Under the pieces are notes generated by a model. The model worked only from the letters and a program-made list of their open reading frames with translations, searched no databases and was not told where the DNA came from. A stretch of 13,476 nt of DNA from Adhaeribacter sp. (GTDB lineage Bacteria > Bacteroidota > Bacteroidia > Cytophagales > Hymenobacteraceae), in NCBI GenBank assembly GCA_028288395.1, contig JAQBNV010000030.1:1-13476 (forward strand). The letters run 5' to 3'. Both the position numbers and the translations under genes were made by a program. Shown piece after piece: positions 9,204 through 13,476 of this stretch (its first letter is position 1; every line of letters starts with the position of its first letter).

Positions 9204-9228
9204 AAAAACTATATAATTATATGTTTTT
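9204..9228. repeat. Near-perfect AT-rich palindrome upstream of susC
   Basis: Arms AAAAAC (9204-9209) and GTTTTT (9223-9228) flank the perfect palindrome ATATAATTATAT (9211-9222), with a single unpaired T at 9210. It could be a dimeric protein-binding site or a weak hairpin. It has no GC core, so it is a poor intrinsic terminator. No gene ends next to it. Confidence 0.4.
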
Positions 9229-9669
9229 AAAAAAGATTTCTAGCGTAAAATGCTTCGTTTTAGGCTGATAATTTTTACATAAATAATATAAAACTATCTA
9301 ATAACAAATGCCAGCGCAGTAGAATTTACGGGCAGGGGTTTGCGAAAGTGCACTTTAGGGGGCAGGATTTAAAATCAAAATTTCAAAAAAATCATAAAGT
9401 ATATATATTGGATATTTCTGGTAGGGGTGAACGAAATTCAGCAGGTTGTTTTTGAATATTTTATAAATTTTAGAAATCTGAATAAAACAGGCGTTTTGGA
9501 TAGGGGCGATTAGGCAGCAGAAGGTTCTGCATTTATTACATCAGCCTATTTTTACCAGCAAAGGCAAGGCGGGTTTTCGGAGTGATTTAAGCGCGAAATA
9601 GGTCATGTATAAAATCACCAAATTCCATCAGCTCTTTTGGCTACTTCCAGAATTACTTTTTAATCTTAA

Positions 9670-9711
9670 AATCAAAGCCCCGCCCTAATTTAAGAGAGCG
9701 GGGCTTTGATT
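9670..9711 (-). terminator. Terminator of the CsbD-like gene
   Basis: A perfect 14-base-pair stem has arms AATCAAAGCCCCGC (9670-9683) and GCGGGGCTTTGATT (9698-9711) and a 14-base loop. On the minus strand it starts about 20 bases after the stop codon of the small gene and is followed by TTTAAGATTAAAAA. The T tail is imperfect, but the GC-rich stem is strong. Confidence 0.78.
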
Positions 9712-9730
9712 CTATAATTTATTATTAGGC

Positions 9731-9958
9731 TTACAAGTGCCGGAACCAGTCTTTTACATCATCGACCGAGCGGCCTAATTTAGTGGATAACCGTTTAAAC
9801 CACTCCTCCTGCCGACCGGAAGAATATTCCAAATCTTCGTTGGTTAAATGGGCGTATTGTTGCCGGGCTTTGTTTTTAAGTTCGTTCCAGTTTACATGCG
9901 TTCTTAATTCCTGCATGTCAAACAGATCGTCCCGGCGGTTATAGTAGTGGTATTCCAT
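9731..9958 (-). CDS. Small CsbD-like protein (putative general-stress protein)
   Basis: This 75-residue, charged, soluble protein has no signal peptide or membrane segment. Residues about 22-73 follow the CsbD-like pattern: VNWNELKNKARQQYAHLT, then NEDLEYSSGRQEEWFKRLS, then LGRSVDDVKDWFRHL. This matches the family layout of a W-x-x-x-K-x-K opening, a Leu-Thr-x-x-Asp-Leu turn, a Gly-Arg/Lys-x-x-x helix and a closing amphipathic helix with Trp. Many Bacteroidota carry small CsbD-like proteins annotated as general stress proteins; their biochemical role is unknown. The first 20 residues (MEYHYYNRRDDLFDMQELR) are outside that pattern. The ATG at 9958 is the only upstream start seen. A strong terminator follows, and a 137-base gap separates it from the SMP-30 gene upstream, so it is probably a single-gene unit. 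The family call is by motif only and fairly tentative. Confidence 0.72.
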   Translation of the reverse strand: MEYHYYNRRDDLFDMQELRTHVNWNELKNKARQQYAHLTNEDLEYSSGRQEEWFKRLSTKLGRSVDDVKDWFRHL

Positions 9959-10095
9959 AAAATTATTTCATTAGGATGATACTATATTGTACGCACCTGA
10001 CAAGCTAAAAGTTATCCTGGTTTTTATACAATCTGTTATATTTCAAGATTCGTAAAAGGGTCTTTGGGTTTAATAAATTACCTCTAAGTACCAGT

Positions 10096-11157
10096 TTATT
10101 TTAACTTTACCCGCATAATATAATCATCGGCTGTTAAATACAAGACACTTTCATCGGCGTTAAAGGCGCAGTTAGAAGTTGCTTCGCCGGTGCGGATAGT
10201 GCCCAGGTGTTGGGCATTTGTGTCAAAAATTAAAATGCCGCCCGGGCCAGTAGCAAACAAATTGCCTTGCCGGTTTACCTTTAAGCCATCGGGCAATCCT
10301 TTTTCTTTATTTACCAGCGAAGTCGCATCGTAAAAAATACGGCCGTTGGTAATATTGCCGTCGGGTTGTACGTCGAAGGCCATCCAGATAGCCTTCTCGG
10401 GATCGGAGTTGGCTATATAAATGGTTTTTTCATCCGGCGAGAAAGCCAATCCGTTGGGGCGGCTGAGTTCTTTCGTTAATAAATGTAAGGAGCCATCGGC
10501 AGCTAACCGGTAAACGCCCTGGAACGGAATTTCTTTCGCCGGATCGTCGGCGTTATGTTCCAGCCCGTACGGCGGGTCGGTGAAATATAGATCACCGTTG
10601 CTTTTATAAACCGCATCGTTGGGACTGTTTAACCGCTTGCCTTCGAATTTATCTGCCAGGGTGATATAGTTAGGTGCCGGCTGATTCAAAGGCGCTGCCA
10701 TGCGGGCCATGCGGCGGTCGCCGTGCTGACACAGCACCAGGCGGCCTTCTTTGTCCAGAATTAAGGCATTGGAGCCAACTTCGCCGCCCCGCTTCGCTTT
10801 ACCAGTATAGCCCGAAGGGGTAAGGTATAATTTTAAGCCATTCGCTTCGCTCCATTCATAAATTTTATTTGGTGGAATATCCGAAAAAAGCAATTTATTT
10901 TGGTCGGGTAGCCAGAGGGGGCCTTCAGACCAGTCGAAGCCTTGGGCTAAAATTTCGATACGGGCATCCGGCGATATTAATTTATTTAAGGCGGCATCTA
11001 ACCGCTAGATGGTGCCAGTTGTTTTGTAAACAGGTGAGGTTAGGTCTTTTTGTTTTTCTTTCACGGTTATTTCCTCGGGAGCTTTTTGGCGGCACGCGCC
11101 CACCCATAATAATCCGGTTAATACTAGCAGACTACAAAGGGAGGGTATCGGGCGCAT
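10096..11157 (-). pseudogene. SMP-30/gluconolactonase-family lipoprotein gene interrupted by an in-frame TAG at codon 51
   Basis: Reading from the ATG at 11157 gives a lipoprotein signal (lipobox VGAC, cysteine 22) and a short linker, then a TAG at 11005-11007. The same frame then continues without a break to TAA at 10096, totalling 353 codon positions. The part after the TAG is a full SMP-30-like beta-propeller: FDWSEGPLW (Glu78, expected metal ligand), LLFSDIPPNKIYEW, LNSPNDAV (Asn180), YFTDPPYG, SRPNGLAFSPD (Asn235) and LPDGLKVN (Asp290). Family members hydrolyse sugar lactones or similar esters using a divalent metal; this one would be lipid-anchored outside the cytoplasm. The first near-start codon after the TAG is a TTG at 10893, which would drop the signal and Glu78, so restart is unlikely to give a working enzyme. 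The frame is otherwise clean, so the change is recent, a sequencing error or a suppressed stop. A single-base change from GAG or CAG would explain it. Confidence 0.85.
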
Positions 11158-11627
11158 GTGGTGAAATTTTTGGAAAGCTAAAATATAGCCGAAGTAAGTT
11201 AAAAGAATTTGGCCGCAACAAAAATTATTTTCATAAACCTTAATTATTCTCCCGGTACAACAGGTAATATTTTAAATCCGACCGTCTGCTTTTGGCTAAT
11301 AATCCAGTCGGTTAGGGTATAGGTATTGGCTGGTTACCGGAGCCGGCAAACGTAAGTAGCCTGGTAGTATTTTAACTGGCATTGGCAGCAACCATTATTC
11401 TAAACGCTTCTAAAAATTCATCGCCGTAATTTATTCAGTGATTTAAAGCAATCTAAGCGCGAAAAGAAGGTAACAGGGAGGAACTGGTTTCTGATTTTCC
11501 TGACTATTCGGCAGTACTTTGGTATCTTACAGCCGGCTTTCGCAGGAAAGTCTAAAATTGATAAACGCAAAATAACCTCGGGGTTAAATATTCAGTTAGT
11601 TAGACCGGATAGTAAGCGCAAACACGT
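11158..11627. other. Divergent intergenic region between the SMP-30 gene and the pyruvate kinase gene
   Basis: These 470 bases carry promoters for two genes transcribed away from each other, but no gene that I can support. A minus-strand TACGTTTG (11347-11354) fits the Bacteroidota -7 consensus. AGTGATTTAA (11437-11446) and TAAGCGCGAAA (11454-11464) repeat words that are fused as one block at 9581-9598. For the pyruvate kinase gene I see only a one-base-short -7-like TACTTTG at 11515-11521, and no Shine-Dalgarno sequence before its ATG. Confidence 0.55.
11347..11354 (-). promoter_or_regulatory. Possible -7 promoter element for the SMP-30 gene
   Basis: The minus strand reads TACGTTTG, an exact match to the Bacteroidota primary-sigma -7 consensus TAnnTTTG, about 190 bases before the ATG at 11157. 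No clear TTG-type -33 element sits at the expected spacing (the bases there read GTTAA), so an 8-base match alone may be chance. Confidence 0.25.
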
Positions 11628-13476
11628 ATGCAAAAGAATAAAGAAAAGCTTCGGAATATTTTGGCCCAACTGGAAGCTATTGAACAGGAAGCCCGGGAAT
11701 TAGAAGAAAAATTCAGGCCGCAGGTTAGCCAGGTAGAGCCTTTGTTTCGCGAAAGTACCGTGAACCTGTTGCATTATTTAGCGCTCCGGCGCCACGACAT
11801 CCGGGACTTACAAGAGCAGCTGGCCCAGTTGGGCTTGTCGTCGTTGGGGCATGCGGAAAGCCACGTGCTGGCTACCTTGCAGGCCGTACGGGAACAACTT
11901 GGCTGTTTACTGAACACAGCAGTGGCAGCTAAACCGGTCCTTTCTTTTGATAAAAGTTTTTCCCTGCTCAAAACCCATACCGATGATTTACTGGGCGAAC
12001 CGGCTGACGGGCGTAACTCCCGCATCATGGTTACTTTTGCTACGGAAATGGCCACCGATTACGAGCTGGTGCGCCAGATGATGGCAGCCGGCATGAACTG
12101 TGCCCGCATCAACTGTGCCCACGATGGGAAGGAAGTTTGGGTAAAAATGGTGGAGCATATTAAGCAGGCCGAAAAAGAACTGGGCTTGCAGTGTAAGGTT
12201 TTATTCGACCTGATGGGGCCTAAGTTGCGAACCGGTCCTTTACGGCCGGGTCCTCAGTTAGTGGCCGTGCACCCGTGTCGCGATGCGGAGGGCCTGGTGA
12301 CGGCACCGGCGAAAGTATGGTTATCGGCTGCCGGGGTACCGTCGCCGGTAAAAGTAGATGCGGCCTTACCGTTGGAAGCAGCCTGGGTCCAGCAATTAGC
12401 CGAGGGAGATGAACTGCAACTGAAGGATACCCGCCAGCGCAAACGCAAATTATACGTGGTAAGCCGGGAAGCCGACGGCGCAATAGCGCATTTATTTAAA
12501 ACGTCTTACATCAGTACCGGCACCCGGATTAGCCTTAAGAACCGCCCGGTAACGCAACTTACCAGCGAGGTAGGCGCGTTGCCCGAACAGGAAGTTCCCT
12601 TGCTTTTAAATAAAGATGATTTGCTGGTGCTCCGGAAAGAGTTGGTGCCCGGCGAACCGGGCCAGTTAGATGCTACGGGCCACGTGGTGCAGCCGGCTTT
12701 TATTTCCTGCACCTTACCCGAAGTTTTTACGCAGGTAAAACCCGGCCAGCCTATTTTATTTGACGATGGCAAAATAGAGGCAGAAATACAGGAGGTAAAT
12801 AAAAATTCGCTGTTGGTAAAAATTACCTCGGCCGGTAACAAAGGCAGCACCCTGCGCGCCGATAAAGGCATAAACCTGCCCGACAGCAACCTGGGCCTGA
12901 ATAAACTTACCGAGAAGGACAAGCAGGACCTGGCTTTTGTAGTGAAATACGCCGACATCGTTAACCTCTCGTTTGTAAATCATCCGGATATGGTGGAAGC
13001 TTTGCAGGAAGAGTTGCGGAAACACCAGGCAGGTCATGTGGGCATTATGCTAAAGATCGAAACGAAAGAAGGCTTCCGGAATTTGCCGCATTTATTGCTG
13101 ATGGTGATGCGCAGTAGTCCGGCCGGTATCATGATTGCCCGGGGCGATTTAGCCGTAGAATGCGGCTGGCAGCGACTCGCCGAAGTGCAGGAAGAAATAT
13201 TGTGGCTGTGCGAGGCGGCGCACCTGCCGGTGGTGTGGGCCACACAGGTGTTGGAAAGTCTGGCTAAAAAAGGCCGGCCTTCCCGGGCCGAAATTACGGA
13301 TGCCGCCATGGCCCAGCGGGCCGACTGTGTAATGCTGAACAAAGGCCCTTATGTAGTGGAAGCCATCCGGATGCTCGATGGTATTCTGCAGCGCATGCAG
13401 AACCATCAGCATAAAAAAGCTTCGATGCTGCGCAGTTTAAGTGTTTCGGAGATGGGCCGTTTTTACGAGGAAAAAA
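11628..13476 (+). CDS. Pyruvate-kinase-family protein with N-terminal helical extension and enlarged B-domain region (3' end missing)
   Basis: From the ATG at 11628 the frame stays open through 616 codons to the window edge. Residues 1 to about 130 are a charged helical extension with NLLHYLALRRHDIRDLQ and GLSSLGHAESHV, which I recall as conserved in the long pyruvate kinases of some Bacteroidota and Proteobacteria. The barrel begins near residue 136: GMNCARINCAH (Arg160, Asn162), then DLMGPKLRTG (194-203). The B-domain region runs from 203 to DDGK at 379, about 176 residues against about 57 in the rabbit muscle enzyme. Then follow GINLPDSNLGLNKLTEKDK, LKIETKEG (Lys476, Glu478), ARGDLAVE (Asp507), WATQVLES (Thr539) and RAEITDAAMAQRADCVML. 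The expected activity is ADP plus phosphoenolpyruvate to ATP plus pyruvate, in the cytoplasm. The usual SxETAxGxYP loop reads NKGPYVVEAI, and the classic potassium ligands are changed. Whether the allosteric C domain exists cannot be seen. The gene is divergent from the SMP-30 gene. Confidence 0.9.
   Translation, partial: MQKNKEKLRNILAQLEAIEQEARELEEKFRPQVSQVEPLFRESTVNLLHYLALRRHDIRDLQEQLAQLGLSSLGHAESHVLATLQAVREQLGCLLNTAVAAKPVLSFDKSFSLLKTHTDDLLGEPADGRNSRIMVTFATEMATDYELVRQMMAAGMNCARINCAHDGKEVWVKMVEHIKQAEKELGLQCKVLFDLMGPKLRTGPLRPGPQLVAVHPCRDAEGLVTAPAKVWLSAAGVPSPVKVDAALPLEAAWVQQLAEGDELQLKDTRQRKRKLYVVSREADGAIAHLFKTSYISTGTRISLKNRPVTQLTSEVGALPEQEVPLLLNKDDLLVLRKELVPGEPGQLDATGHVVQPAFISCTLPEVFTQVKPGQPILFDDGKIEAEIQEVNKNSLLVKITSAGNKGSTLRADKGINLPDSNLGLNKLTEKDKQDLAFVVKYADIVNLSFVNHPDMVEALQEELRKHQAGHVGIMLKIETKEGFRNLPHLLLMVMRSSPAGIMIARGDLAVECGWQRLAEVQEEILWLCEAAHLPVVWATQVLESLAKKGRPSRAEITDAAMAQRADCVMLNKGPYVVEAIRMLDGILQRMQNHQHKKASMLRSLSVSEMGRFYEEK

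Larger units (their letters stand above)
8864..9730. other. Long AT-rich intergenic region upstream of susC, no convincing gene
   Basis: These 867 bases separate the susC start from the CsbD-like gene; both are on the minus strand. Short open frames, such as plus-strand 9013-9204, have no recognisable start, composition or family motif, so I do not call them. The region holds a 13-base direct repeat (9084-9096 and 9130-9142), a near-perfect AT palindrome (9204-9228), a GC-richer stretch near 9480-9600 and a terminator at 9670-9711. The susC promoter should lie here, but I found no clean match to the Bacteroidota -7 consensus TAnnTTTG on the minus strand. Confidence 0.6.

Noticed and set aside
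9013..9204. A 63-codon plus-strand open frame upstream of susC
   Set aside because: It has no recognisable domain or ribosome-binding site, its composition is AT-driven, and it spans both copies of the direct repeat; best read as chance.
8913..9520. TGAATAAAAC followed by a CGAT...GCAGC...GAA pattern, at 8913 and again at 9479
   Set aside because: After the shared 10 bases the similarity is patchy and needs gaps; too weak to call a repeat or mobile-element remnant.
9605..9688. A 27-codon plus-strand frame (MYKITKFHQLFWLLPELL...) ending in the hairpin before the CsbD-like gene
   Set aside because: Its last codons form the left arm of the terminator that fits the minus-strand gene, and there is no sign of a start signal or family.
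10869..11243. A 124-codon plus-strand frame opposite the 5' part of the SMP-30 gene
   Set aside because: It is antisense to a region clearly coding on the minus strand (lipoprotein signal and WSEGPLW); the protein has no family features.
12220..13412. Several long minus-strand frames at the right edge
   Set aside because: They are shadows of the pyruvate kinase reading frame, which has catalytic motifs throughout.

Overview
The window looks like chromosome of a Bacteroidota bacterium, most likely order Cytophagales near Hymenobacter, Pontibacter or Adhaeribacter. The genus is inferred, not seen. The reasons are a SusC/SusD outer-membrane uptake pair, a CusA-type pump fused to a TolC-type protein, lipoproteins with clear lipoboxes, weak or absent Shine-Dalgarno signals, TAA stops on all six genes whose ends are inside the window, and moderate GC in genes with AT-rich spacers.

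Layout. (1) 1-3712, plus strand: the 3' part of a heavy-metal RND pump gene whose product continues into a TolC-like outer-membrane factor. A CusB/CzcB-type adaptor lipoprotein follows 2 bases later, so one operon encodes the whole tripartite efflux machine, and it ends at a strong terminator. (2) 3848-8863, minus strand: a susC-susD operon (TonB-dependent receptor and substrate-binding lipoprotein) with its own hairpin terminator. Efflux and Sus operons converge. (3) 8864-9730: 867 bases with no convincing gene, AT-rich, holding a 13-base direct repeat, a near-perfect palindrome and a terminator. (4) 9731-9958, minus strand: a 75-residue CsbD-like protein. (5) 10096-11157, minus strand: an SMP-30/gluconolactonase-family lipoprotein gene, complete apart from an in-frame TAG at codon 51. 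(6) 11158-11627: divergent intergenic region. (7) 11628 to the end, plus strand: a pyruvate-kinase-family protein, open at the window edge, with a helical N-terminal extension, a B-domain region about three times the usual length and a changed potassium site.

The efflux operon exports metal ions (or other cations) across both membranes. The SusCD pair imports an unknown organic polymer or oligomer; no glycosidase, peptidase, anti-sigma factor or hybrid sensor lies beside it, so the substrate cannot be read from context. No CRISPR, RNA gene, prophage or insertion sequence was seen. I found no clearly new multi-gene system. The points most worth checking are the amber-interrupted SMP-30 gene, the unusual pyruvate kinase and the pump/outer-membrane-factor fusion.
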